Assembly (NCBI GenBank): GCA_900321655.1
Contig: ONWU01000009.1
Location: forward strand, 1 to 57,617
Direction: 5' to 3'
Source of the DNA: an uncultured Bacteroidales bacterium
GTDB taxonomy: Bacteria > Bacteroidota > Bacteroidia > Bacteroidales > UBA932
DNA: 57,617 nucleotides
The translations under genes and the position numbers were made by a program. Shown here in pieces: positions 35,493-44,024 of this stretch. How positions within the stretch are numbered: position 1 is the stretch's first letter; every line of letters begins with the position of its first letter. The notes under the pieces were generated by a model that worked only from the letters and a program-made list of their open reading frames with translations, did not search any database and had not been told where the DNA came from.

Positions 35493-36809
35493 ATGAACAA
35501 AGCATATCAGAAAGTTTATACCAAACTGGAAGGCATTACCAAGGCCACGGTATCCCTCCGCGCCAGTGGCGTGAGCAATGACGAACTGGCCGTTGTAGGC
35601 GGCAAACTGGCCCAGGTGGTGCGCACCAAAGGAGACCTCATCACCCTGCAGGTGTTCTCCGGAACGGAGGGCATTCCCTCCAACGCGGAAGTCACCTTCC
35701 TCGGGGAGCCCCCTATCCTCAAAGTATCGGACCAGCTCTCCGGCCGCTTCTTCGACGCCTACGGACATCCCATCGACGGAGGCCCGGAGATTGACGGTGA
35801 GGAGCGCCAGATCGGCGGCCCTTCCGTAAACCCGTACAAGCGCCGTCAGCCTTCCCAGCTCATCCCTACCGGTATCGCAGGTATCGACCTCAACAACACC
35901 CTGGTCTCCGGTCAGAAGATTCCTTTCTTCGCCAACCCGGACCAGCCGTACAACCAGGTGATGGCAGACGTGGCCCTGAGGGCAGACGTAGACAAGATCA
36001 TCCTGGGCGGCATGGGTCTTTCGAACGACGACTATCTCTTCTTCAAGCACTCGTTTGAAGCCGCCGGTGCCCTGGACAAGATCATCTGCTTTATCAACAC
36101 CACGGAGAATCCCCCGGTGGAGCGCCTCCTGGTGCCGGATATGGCCCTGACCGCGGCCGAATACTTCGCTGTGGACAAGAACGAAAAGGTGCTGGTGCTT
36201 TTGACAGACATGACCCTGTATGCCGATGCCCTTTCCATCGTGTCCAACCGCATGGACCAGATCCCTTCCAAGGACTCCATGCCCGGTTCCCTGTACAGTG
36301 ACCTCGCCAAGATCTACGAGAAGGCCGTGCAGCTGCCCACCGAGGGTTCCATCACCATCATTGCCGTTACCACCCTCAACGACGGAGACATCACCCACGC
36401 CATTCCGGACAACACCGGTTACATCACCGAGGGTCAGCTCTTCCTGAGAGCAGATTCCGATACGGGAAAAGTCATCATAGACCCGTTCCGCTCGCTGTCC
36501 CGTCTGAAACAGCTGGTGCAGGGCAAGAAAACCAGGGAAGACCACTCCCAGGTGATGAACGCTTCCGTGCGTCTGTACGCAGATGCCCAGAACGCCAAGA
36601 CCAAGCTGGAGAACGGTTTCGACCTCTCGGACTACGACCACCGCTGCCTGAGCTACGCCAAGGACTACGCCCGGGAACTGCTGGCCATCGACGTCAACAT
36701 TTCCATTACCGAAATGCTGGACACCGCCTGGAAGCTTTTTGCCAAGTACTTCTCCCCGGCCGAGACCGGTATCAAACAGGCTCTCATAGACAAATACTGG
36801 GTTAAATAA
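35493..36809 (+). CDS. ntpB: V-type ATP synthase subunit B
   Basis: The 438-aa subunit is homologous to A but has no functional P-loop: the region reads GIAGIDLNNTLVSGQKIPFFANPDQPYNQ. It retains LLTDMTLYADALSIVSNRMDQIPSKDSMPGSLYSDLAKIYEKAVQLP, the regulatory-subunit signature. It alternates with A in the head. It starts 4 bp after ntpA, and its stop overlaps the ntpD start by one base. Confidence 0.97.
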   Translation: MNKAYQKVYTKLEGITKATVSLRASGVSNDELAVVGGKLAQVVRTKGDLITLQVFSGTEGIPSNAEVTFLGEPPILKVSDQLSGRFFDAYGHPIDGGPEIDGEERQIGGPSVNPYKRRQPSQLIPTGIAGIDLNNTLVSGQKIPFFANPDQPYNQVMADVALRADVDKIILGGMGLSNDDYLFFKHSFEAAGALDKIICFINTTENPPVERLLVPDMALTAAEYFAVDKNEKVLVLLTDMTLYADALSIVSNRMDQIPSKDSMPGSLYSDLAKIYEKAVQLPTEGSITIIAVTTLNDGDITHAIPDNTGYITEGQLFLRADSDTGKVIIDPFRSLSRLKQLVQGKKTREDHSQVMNASVRLYADAQNAKTKLENGFDLSDYDHRCLSYAKDYARELLAIDVNISITEMLDTAWKLFAKYFSPAETGIKQALIDKYWVK

Positions 36810-37417
36810 TGGCTATCAAATTCCAATACAATAAAACATCGCTGACGGAACTGGGCAAGCAGCTCAAGATTCGCCAGGGAGCCCTCCCCACGCTTCAGAA
36901 CAAGGAGAGCGCCCTGCGGCTGGAGGTGCGGAAGGCCAAGGCCGACAGCGAGCGCTTGATTGATGAATTGGAAGATGCCCTCCAGCGTTACGACTACCTG
37001 GCTGCCCTGTGGAACGAGTTCGATCCCGGGCTCATCGCCATCACGGACGTAGACCTGTACACCAAGAAGGTGGCCGGCGTGAAAACGCCCGCCCTGGGAG
37101 AAATCCACTACGAGATCCGGCCTTTCAACGCCTTCGTCAAGCCCGCCTGGTACGCGGACGGCGTTTCCATCCTCAAGGAACTCAGCCGCCTGGGCATAGA
37201 GTCCGAGGTATACAAGGAGAAGGCCCGCATCCTGGATTACAACCGCCGCAAGACCACCCAGAAGGTGAATCTGTACGAAAAGGTGCAGATTCCCGGTTAC
37301 CAGGAAGCCATCCGTAAGATCAAACGCTACATGGAGGACGAGGAGAACCTCTCCAAAGCTTCTTCCAAGATTGTCAAAAAACGCCACGCCGAGGAAGAGG
37401 AGGCCTCCGAGCTATGA
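36809..37417 (+). CDS. ntpD: V-type ATP synthase subunit D
   Basis: The 202-aa protein starts with IKFQYNKTSLTELGKQLKIRQGALPTLQNKESALRLEVRKAK and ends with a second long helix (KRYMEDEENLSKASSKIVKKRHAEEE). This is the antiparallel coiled coil of the rotor shaft. It transmits rotation between the A/B head and the membrane rotor. It overlaps ntpB by one base and ntpI by four. Confidence 0.93.
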   Translation: MAIKFQYNKTSLTELGKQLKIRQGALPTLQNKESALRLEVRKAKADSERLIDELEDALQRYDYLAALWNEFDPGLIAITDVDLYTKKVAGVKTPALGEIHYEIRPFNAFVKPAWYADGVSILKELSRLGIESEVYKEKARILDYNRRKTTQKVNLYEKVQIPGYQEAIRKIKRYMEDEENLSKASSKIVKKRHAEEEEASEL

Positions 37418-39201
37418 TTGCTTCCATGACCAAATACTCCTTCGTCCTGCTGAAAGGAGAAGAAGCTCCGCTGCTGGAAAAACTCCAGGAAATCGGCCTT
37501 GTGGATATTACCCGCAGCACCAAACCGGTGGACGAGACTTCCCAGAAACTCGCCGGAGAGGTAGAGTTGCTGGATGGTCTCATCCAGGGTCTGAACAAGG
37601 CCGTCATTCCGGAAGATGTAAAGCCGGAACACATAGACGGAGACATCGTAAGGCTGGCCGGCGGCCAGATCATGCGCTACTCCGAAGACACGGTGGAAAT
37701 CAAGGTCCTGGAAAAAGAGGTGAAAGACCTCAGGGCCTGGGGACAGTTTGACCGGTCCATTCTGGACAAACTGGCCGAAGCCGGCGTTCCCGTGCATTTC
37801 CACATCCTGCCCCAGAAGCAGTTTAAAAAGGAATGGGCCCAGGAATATGCCCTCACGGTCATCTACGGCAAGAATGGAAAAACCGTCTACTTTGTAGTAG
37901 CCGGAGAAGACCCTCTTCCCGGAGAAGTGCCCGTTCCGGAAAGCAGCGTGGAAGAGAAGAAAGCCCTGCTGGAAGAAAAGAAGACGCACTTCAAGAAAAC
38001 CCTCCGCCGTATGGCCGGTGCCAGGGAGCGCATCCCGGAGCTGGAAAAACTGCGCGTGGAGGCCCTGGAGAAACTGGACCTTTACCTGGCCGGCGTAACG
38101 GCCTCCCCTGCCGCAGAAGACACCATCTCCACCCTGGTGGGCTATGCTCCCACGGAGAAGGATGAAACCGTTACCGCGGCCCTGGACCAGACCGGTGTGC
38201 TATATATCAAGGAAGAAGCCCAGGTGAAGGACAATCCACCCATCACCTTCAGCAACAACTCCTATGTGAAGATGTTCGAGCCGCTCACAGATATGTACGG
38301 ACGCCCGGCATACAACGGCTTCGACCCTACTCCCTTCATCTCCATTTTCTTCCTGCTCTTCTTTGCCCTGTGTATGGGAGATGCCGGCTACGGCCTCGTT
38401 CTCATCGGCATCGGCCTGCTGCTGAAGAAGGTGGACAGTTTCAAGGATATGGCACCCCTGGTAACCACCCTGGGTATCGGCACCGTTATCGTAGGCTTCT
38501 TTATGCACTCCTTCTTCTCGGTGGACATCTCCACCTGGAAGGTGTTTGAGCCCGTCAAATTCCTCTTCGTTCCGGCAGAGATTGCCGGTTACGCTGGCGG
38601 AATGGTGCTCTCCATCGTAGTGGGTATCGTGCACATCTGCCTGGCCATGCTGGTCAAGGCCTATCAGGCCGTGAAGGTAAAAGGCTTCTACGCATCCCTG
38701 GGAACCCTGGGATGGACGCTCCTGATTGTGGGAGGTGTGGTGGTTGGAGGCCTGGCCCTCGCCGGTGTGATGGACAGCGCCATTACCAAATGGGTGATCA
38801 TCTGTCTGGGCGTGGTATCGGCCCTGGGCATCTTCGTCTTCAACGACCCTCAGAGAAACAAGCTGGCCAATGTCGGAATGGGTCTCTGGGATACGTACAA
38901 CACGGCTACGGGCCTGCTGGGGGATGTCCTTTCCTACCTTCGTCTGTACGCGCTGGGCCTCGCCGGCGGAATGCTGGGCATGGCCTTCAACGATATGGGC
39001 AAGATGATCCTCGGAGACGGATCCAGCGCCATAGGCTGGATTTTCTTCGTGCTCCTGGTGCTCGTCGGCCATACGCTCAACATCGCCATGTGCGCCCTGG
39101 GCGCCTTCGTACACCCGCTGCGTCTGAACTTCCTGGAATTCTTCAAGAACTCCGGCTATGAAGCGGCCGGCCGCAATTACAACCCGATTAAAAAACAATA
39201 A
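37414..39201 (+). CDS. ntpI: V-type ATP synthase membrane subunit I
   Basis: The 595-aa protein has a soluble N-terminal half with coiled coils (about residues 150-230). About seven to eight membrane helices follow from residue 305. The essential arginine lies in the conserved LSYLRLYALGLAGGMLGMAFNDMG near residue 510. It forms the stator half of the ion path. The first ATG at 37414 overlaps ntpD; an ATG 12 bp further on is also usable. Confidence 0.95.
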   Translation: MIASMTKYSFVLLKGEEAPLLEKLQEIGLVDITRSTKPVDETSQKLAGEVELLDGLIQGLNKAVIPEDVKPEHIDGDIVRLAGGQIMRYSEDTVEIKVLEKEVKDLRAWGQFDRSILDKLAEAGVPVHFHILPQKQFKKEWAQEYALTVIYGKNGKTVYFVVAGEDPLPGEVPVPESSVEEKKALLEEKKTHFKKTLRRMAGARERIPELEKLRVEALEKLDLYLAGVTASPAAEDTISTLVGYAPTEKDETVTAALDQTGVLYIKEEAQVKDNPPITFSNNSYVKMFEPLTDMYGRPAYNGFDPTPFISIFFLLFFALCMGDAGYGLVLIGIGLLLKKVDSFKDMAPLVTTLGIGTVIVGFFMHSFFSVDISTWKVFEPVKFLFVPAEIAGYAGGMVLSIVVGIVHICLAMLVKAYQAVKVKGFYASLGTLGWTLLIVGGVVVGGLALAGVMDSAITKWVIICLGVVSALGIFVFNDPQRNKLANVGMGLWDTYNTATGLLGDVLSYLRLYALGLAGGMLGMAFNDMGKMILGDGSSAIGWIFFVLLVLVGHTLNIAMCALGAFVHPLRLNFLEFFKNSGYEAAGRNYNPIKKQ

Positions 39202-39648
<447 letters not shown>

Positions 39649-39666
39649 ACTTCAGCCACGCTAAAG

Positions 39667-39703
39667 ACAAAACGGTCGCCCCTTTCCCGGGCGGCCGTTT
39701 TGT
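39667..39703. terminator. Bidirectional terminator after ntpK
   Basis: A 15-bp GC-rich stem (39667-39681 with 39689-39703, one G-U pair) with A and T flanks ends the V-ATPase transcript and the convergent YfcC-type gene. Confidence 0.9.
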
Positions 39704-41026
39704 TTAAAACTCCGGAATGGGGAAAAGGACGGTGAAAAGAAGAAGGAGAAGGCCGATGAGGAGAAGGGCCAGCGTACCTTTCCAGGCCCATTTGAGCCAC
39801 TTTTCGTAAGGAATACGGGCCATAGCAAGGGCGGCCATCAGGACACCGGAAGTGGGGGTGAGCATATTGGTGAAGCCGTCGCCGAACTGGAAAGCCAGCA
39901 CCATGGCCTGGCGGGAGACACCCACCATATCGGCAAAAGGGGCCATGATGGGAATGGTGATGGCGGCCTTGGCCGATGCACTGGGGATGAGGAAGTTGAT
40001 CACCGCCTGGATGCCGTACATGGCCGATAAGGAAGCCATCGGCCCCGTGCCGTCCAGTCCTTCCTGCATAGAGTGCAGGATGCTGTCCACTACCCTGCCG
40101 TCCTGCAGGATGACGATGATGCCGGAAGCGAAGCCCACCACCAGGGCGGCCGACAGGATGTCCTTGGCACCGGCGAGCAGTTCTTCGGCAATGCGATTGG
40201 CGCCAAACCCCGCGATGAGGCCACAGACGATGCCCATCAGAAGGAACAGGCCGGTAATTTCCGGCAAGTACCAGTTCCAGCGGGTTACCCCCACCACAAG
40301 GAGGATTACAGTGACGCCAAGGACAGAAAGGATGCCCATCTGCCGGCCCGTCATCGGCTCAGCAGCCACAGCCTCCGTGCCCACGGCGGGAGCCTTCTTG
40401 GTCCTGGCCGCATAAACCAGCACGAAAACCACCAAAAGAAGCGTAAGGAAGGCCCAGCAGATAAGCCGGTAAGTCATACCCGAAAACAGCGGCAGATCGG
40501 CCATCCCCTGTGCGATGCCCACGGTGAAAGGATTCAGGAAGGCCGACGAAAACCCGACGTTGGAAGCCACATACACGATGAGCATTCCCATAAAGGCATC
40601 GTAGCCCATCGAGAGCATCAGCGGCACCACCATCCCTACAAAGGGAATGGTTTCCTCACTCATCCCAAACACGGCACCTGCCAGGGAAAAAAGCAGCGTG
40701 ATGGCCACCAACACCCATTTGTCCCGGTGCCCCACCAGCGAAATGAAGCGGCCTATGCCGGCCGATACGGCCCCAGTGGCATTGAGCAGCCAGAAGGCGC
40801 CGCCCACCACCAGGATGAAGATGATGATACCCGCCTGCTTCACGAAACCGTGATAGACGGCGGTAAATACCTGCCACGTCTGAGGAACAGCGTCTACCTC
40901 CTCGTAGACAAGCATTCCGTCATCGGCCTTTCCATACTGCCCGCCGGGCAACAGCCACGTAGCCACGGCGCACAGCAGGAGCAGCGCAAAAATGATAACA
41001 TACGTGTTGGGGACCTTCAGCTTCAT
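39704..41026 (-). CDS. YfcC/DcuC-family membrane carrier
   Basis: The 440-aa protein has about 11-12 hydrophobic segments. Hallmarks of the YfcC family are LPGGQYGK near residue 25, GAVFGMSEETIPFVGMVVPLMLSMGYD, and a C-terminal PSASAKAAITIPIMAPFADMVGVSRQAMVLAFQFGDGFTNMLTPTSGVLMAALAMARIPY. Members carry C4-dicarboxylates or basic amino acids (arginine/ornithine), and the substrate cannot be told here. The frame is open to 41119, but the ATG at 41026 gives a standard membrane start. A TATTTTTG box lies only four bases before that ATG. Confidence 0.88.
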   Translation of the reverse strand: MKLKVPNTYVIIFALLLLCAVATWLLPGGQYGKADDGMLVYEEVDAVPQTWQVFTAVYHGFVKQAGIIIFILVVGGAFWLLNATGAVSAGIGRFISLVGHRDKWVLVAITLLFSLAGAVFGMSEETIPFVGMVVPLMLSMGYDAFMGMLIVYVASNVGFSSAFLNPFTVGIAQGMADLPLFSGMTYRLICWAFLTLLLVVFVLVYAARTKKAPAVGTEAVAAEPMTGRQMGILSVLGVTVILLVVGVTRWNWYLPEITGLFLLMGIVCGLIAGFGANRIAEELLAGAKDILSAALVVGFASGIIVILQDGRVVDSILHSMQEGLDGTGPMASLSAMYGIQAVINFLIPSASAKAAITIPIMAPFADMVGVSRQAMVLAFQFGDGFTNMLTPTSGVLMAALAMARIPYEKWLKWAWKGTLALLLIGLLLLLFTVLFPIPEF

Positions 41027-41030
41027 AATA

Positions 41031-41058
41031 CAAAAATAAAGAATTATTCGTACATTTG
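41031..41058. promoter_or_regulatory. Divergent promoter boxes (YfcC-type gene and GDPD)
   Basis: Leftward, TATTTTTG (41031-41038) lies four bases from the ATG at 41026. Rightward, TACATTTG (41051-41058) lies 17 nt before the GDPD ATG. Upstream TTTG elements are not clear for either. Confidence 0.5.
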
Positions 41059-41075
41059 GGGAAACAATAACCAAA

Positions 41076-41834
41076 ATGAAAAAGCTTTTCGCGCTCATAA
41101 CCCTGCTGGCCACCCTCAACGGCGCACAGGCACAGGATATTGTAGCCCACAGGGGCTACTGGAAAGACAATGCCCAGAACTCCATAGCCTCTCTGCAGAA
41201 AGCCCAGGCATTTGGCTGCTGGGGCAGCGAGTTCGACCTTCACCTGACGGCCGATAACTGTGTAGTGGTCAATCACGACAGGGAGATCAAAAAAAACGAC
41301 ATCCAGAAAAGCACCCTCGAAAAAATCCGCAGTTTCACCCTCAAGAACGGAGAACCTGTCCCCACCCTTGAAGAATACCTGGAGCAGGGCAAAAAAGACG
41401 AAAACTGCGTCCTGGTCCTGGAACTCAAACCCCACTACAGCCTGGAAAGGGAAAACCTCCTTATAGACAAATGCCTCCAGGCCCTGAAAGATGCAGACCT
41501 GCTCAATCCCCACAGGGCGGTTTTCATCTCCTTCAGCTACCACATCTGCAAGGAGCTGGCCAAAAAGCTTCCGGATTTCACCGTCCAGTACCTGGAAGGA
41601 GACAAGGCCCCGGTCGAAGTGAAAGCCGACGGCATTAACGGCATAGACTACCACTTCTCCAAGTTCCAGAAGCACCCCGAATGGGTTCAGGAGGCCAAGG
41701 AGTTGGGAATGAGCGTCAATGCATGGACCGTGGACAAACCCAAAGACATCCGGGAAATGATAGCCCTGGGAGTGGAACAGATCACCACCAACGAGCCCGA
41801 ACTGGTCCGGGACATCATCAGCGGAAAGAAGTAA
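41076..41834 (+). CDS. Glycerophosphodiester phosphodiesterase, exported
   Basis: The 252-aa protein has a signal peptide (MKKLFALITLLATLNGAQA). The GDPD barrel follows: IVAHRGYWKDNAQNSIAS holds the first catalytic histidine, GSEFDLHLTADNCVVVNHD the metal-binding Glu/Asp and second histidine, and AWTVDKPKDIREMIALGVEQITTNEP is the C-terminal signature. It hydrolyses glycerophosphodiesters to glycerol-3-phosphate and alcohol in the periplasm. The next gene starts at its stop codon (TAATG). Confidence 0.94.
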   Translation: MKKLFALITLLATLNGAQAQDIVAHRGYWKDNAQNSIASLQKAQAFGCWGSEFDLHLTADNCVVVNHDREIKKNDIQKSTLEKIRSFTLKNGEPVPTLEEYLEQGKKDENCVLVLELKPHYSLERENLLIDKCLQALKDADLLNPHRAVFISFSYHICKELAKKLPDFTVQYLEGDKAPVEVKADGINGIDYHFSKFQKHPEWVQEAKELGMSVNAWTVDKPKDIREMIALGVEQITTNEPELVRDIISGKK

Positions 41835-42556
41835 TGTCCTTCGACAAGAAAGCCCTGGGGAAAGAACCTCCCCGCGTCACCAGTGCAGATGCTATGCTCT
41901 CTACCATAGAGGAACTGGGCCTAGTCCCCTTCTTCGCCAATGTCATCCCCGGCTATTCCATAGAGGAGATGACGCCTCCCCAGAACTGGTTTGACACGCA
42001 GGAAAACCTTACCTACACCCCCTGGGACTGGAAAATCCCCTGTGTCCAGAGCGGAGAGATAGCCTATGGAAAGTTCCTTTTGGGCGGAAAGGCCGCCTTC
42101 GCAACCGTAGCGTGGTACCGGGAGCTGAGAAACTATCGGCAATCCCTTCCCAAATACCAGCCGGACAAGGCCCAGCAGCAGGTTCTGGATTACTTGAAAG
42201 AAAACGGCAGCATCGGCATCAAAGAAATCCGCGGCCTTCTCAACATCAAGAAAGGCCAGGCCGATGCCCTCATCTGCCACCTGATGATGCAGTGCCGGGT
42301 GGTCACCGGAGACATCATCCGCGTCTTCCGCGGGCCGGACCTCCACTACAACGGTTGGCAAACCTCTTCCTTCTGCACCCCCGAAGATCTTTTCGAGGGG
42401 CCCGCCGTTCCCTTTTTCGCCGGCTTTGAAGCCGCCTCCCGCGAAGGGCTGGAAGCAGACCACTCCCCCGAAGAATCCTACCGGCTATTACAAGAAAAAA
42501 TCCGCAGCCTCTGTCCTGAAGCTACGGATAAACAAATAGCCAAAATCCTGGCCTAA
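41834..42556 (+). CDS. AlkZ-related winged-helix protein
   Basis: The 240-aa protein resembles the family annotated as AlkZ-related. The N-terminal part reads IEELGLVPFFANVIPGYSIEEMTPPQNWF and PWDWKIP, and the middle carries GKFLLGGKAAFATVAWYRELRNYR. A winged-helix-like region follows (KENGSIGIKEIRGLLNIKKGQADALICHLMMQCRVVTG). Distant similarity to the YcaQ/AlkZ crosslink glycosylase suggests DNA binding, but no catalytic motif is obvious, so the function is open. It starts at the GDPD stop; longer starts would run out of frame through GDPD. Its stop overlaps the convergent yggS stop by four bases. Confidence 0.72.
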   Translation: MSFDKKALGKEPPRVTSADAMLSTIEELGLVPFFANVIPGYSIEEMTPPQNWFDTQENLTYTPWDWKIPCVQSGEIAYGKFLLGGKAAFATVAWYRELRNYRQSLPKYQPDKAQQQVLDYLKENGSIGIKEIRGLLNIKKGQADALICHLMMQCRVVTGDIIRVFRGPDLHYNGWQTSSFCTPEDLFEGPAVPFFAGFEAASREGLEADHSPEESYRLLQEKIRSLCPEATDKQIAKILA

Positions 42557-43293
42557 TACTCCCTGGGCCCGAAGATATCCGTTCCGATACGAACCATCGT
42601 AGCCCCGTGCCTGACAGCCACCGGCCAGTCCTGAGACATTCCAATGGACAGCACATCAAAGCCTTCCCTTCCGGAAGCTTTGATCTTTTTAAACAGGGCC
42701 TCAATCCTTTCGAAATCCTTCTCTACCACCTCCATATCGTCCGTATTCGTCGCCATTCCCATCAAGCCCCGGATCCTGATGCCAGTCTGCGAAGGTATAC
42801 CCTCTGAAACCCATGGCCACCCTCGGCCCTGTAAGAGGGAGGGGCCCTTTAGGGAGGGGTCGGCGCAGCCGACGGTTTCAGAGGGTATACCTTCGCAGAT
42901 AGCGAGGATTTCCTCCTCTGAAAAACCCTGTTTGGTTTCTTCGGCCCCAAGGTGAAGCTCCAGAAGAACGTCCACTACCTTATTATTAGCTGTTTCCCAG
43001 GCACTGATAGCCTGCAGCAGATGCAGGGAATCTACGGACTGTACCAGAGAAACGTATGGAAGTACCAGTTTGAGCTTGTTGGTCTGGAGATGGCCGATAA
43101 AATGCCACTGGATGTCCGAAGGCAGCTGCGGCACCTTGGCAGCAAGCTCCTGCGGACGGCTTTCGGCAAACACCCGCTGTCCGGCCTCATAGGCCTCCAT
43201 CAGGCGTTCTACCGGGTGGAACTTGGAAACGGCCACCAGCTGTACCTGCGGGGGCAGCGAAGCCTGGATGGTATGCAAAGCCTGAGCAATCAT
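42553..43293 (-). CDS. yggS: YggS-type PLP homeostasis protein with an in-frame palindromic insert
   Basis: The 246-aa protein has the fold-III alanine-racemase-like barrel. LVAVSKFHP supplies the PLP lysine (K24), and SRPQEL, WHFIGHLQTNK, LSIGMSQDWPVAVRHGATMVRIGTDIFGPREY are the family motifs. It buffers pyridoxal phosphate in the cytosol. Residues 132-169 (38 codons) are foreign to the family. They begin and end with the same EGIPS pentapeptide and contain PSLKGPSL. They lie between a helix (FSEEEILAI) and the strand RIRGLMGMA, a likely surface loop. Both flanks are normal and the frame is intact, so the protein may still work. It overlaps the PAP2 gene by 4 bp. Confidence 0.93.
   Translation of the reverse strand: MIAQALHTIQASLPPQVQLVAVSKFHPVERLMEAYEAGQRVFAESRPQELAAKVPQLPSDIQWHFIGHLQTNKLKLVLPYVSLVQSVDSLHLLQAISAWETANNKVVDVLLELHLGAEETKQGFSEEEILAICEGIPSETVGCADPSLKGPSLLQGRGWPWVSEGIPSQTGIRIRGLMGMATNTDDMEVVEKDFERIEALFKKIKASGREGFDVLSIGMSQDWPVAVRHGATMVRIGTDIFGPREY
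42786..42899. repeat. 114-bp palindromic element inside yggS
   Basis: The element is bounded by a perfect 26-bp inverted repeat (42786-42811 and 42874-42899) whose core is the self-complementary GGTATACC. The 62-bp centre contains a perfect small hairpin, GTCGGC-GCA-GCCGAC (42859-42873), and a repeated GGGAGGGG motif. The total is exactly 38 codons and contains no stop in the yggS frame. The sequence has the look of an intergenic repeat that has entered a gene. Confidence 0.88.
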
Positions 43294-44024
43294 AGATTAA
43301 TAGCAAGGGAAACACCGACAGACGTGCCCGTGGGAGCGGGGACCACCGCCGGCAACACGGAAAGTTTGGAATCCAGCCGGAACAGCTTCCTTTCCAGCGG
43401 CAGCAGCCAGTACGCGGCATTGGCGCAGAGGATGCCGAGGCCGGCACCGGCCAGCACGTCGCTGGTCCAGTGCCAGTTGTTCCAGACCCGGAAAAAGCCG
43501 GTGGCAACGGCCACAGAATACGCCGCCAGGCCCCACCAGGGGCCATATTCCAGCCTCACCAGTTCTGCCCCCATGAACACCGTGGCCGAATGGCCGGAGG
43601 GAAAAGCCCGTCCCCTTTCGTTGGGACGCTGCCGGTTAGAAATGAGCTTGATGGTATGGGTTCCTATCATCATCAGGCCGAAGGCCGTGGCGCCGGTGAG
43701 CATCTGTTCCCATCGGCCGTGCTTTCCGGCTCCGGCAAGACCGGCCACCACATAGCCGGCCAGCGGAGCATACTGGATCCAGTCGTCTCCGCTCCAATAA
43801 CGCCCGGCCGCCCAGGATTGGACGCCGTTCTGGATGGGAACATCTACATTATTCCGGAGCCAGGGGGTCATGGTACAAATAGCCCCCACTCCCATCAGGG
43901 AAACGGGGGCTATCAACTTGACCGGTTTAAACTGCTCGGAAGCGGTATAGACCGAATCCCTGCGCTGGGCATTCAGCGGCAGCACAGCCAGAAGGGCTAC
44001 CACCAGCGCAAAGAATCTTTTCAT
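43290..44024 (-). CDS. PAP2-family phosphatase, exported
   Basis: The 244-aa protein has a signal peptide (MKRFFALVVALLAVLPLNAQ) and then the PAP2 active site in three parts: KLISNRQRPNERG, FPSGHSATVF, and RVWNNWHWTSDVLAGAGLG. Such enzymes dephosphorylate undecaprenyl pyrophosphate, lipid A or phosphatidic acid on the periplasmic face. The ATG at 44024 overlaps the yidC stop by one base; an upstream open frame is only the tail of yidC. It lies between yidC and yggS in one leftward unit. Confidence 0.92.
   Translation of the reverse strand: MKRFFALVVALLAVLPLNAQRRDSVYTASEQFKPVKLIAPVSLMGVGAICTMTPWLRNNVDVPIQNGVQSWAAGRYWSGDDWIQYAPLAGYVVAGLAGAGKHGRWEQMLTGATAFGLMMIGTHTIKLISNRQRPNERGRAFPSGHSATVFMGAELVRLEYGPWWGLAAYSVAVATGFFRVWNNWHWTSDVLAGAGLGILCANAAYWLLPLERKLFRLDSKLSVLPAVVPAPTGTSVGVSLAINL

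Noticed and set aside
41681-41833. An upstream extension of the AlkZ-related gene
   Set aside because: It runs in another frame through the conserved C terminus of the GDPD gene; the ATG at 41834 at the GDPD stop is the natural start.
42553-43293. yggS as a pseudogene because of the insertion
   Set aside because: The frame is intact, the insert adds whole codons, and the PLP lysine and all family motifs are present on both sides.
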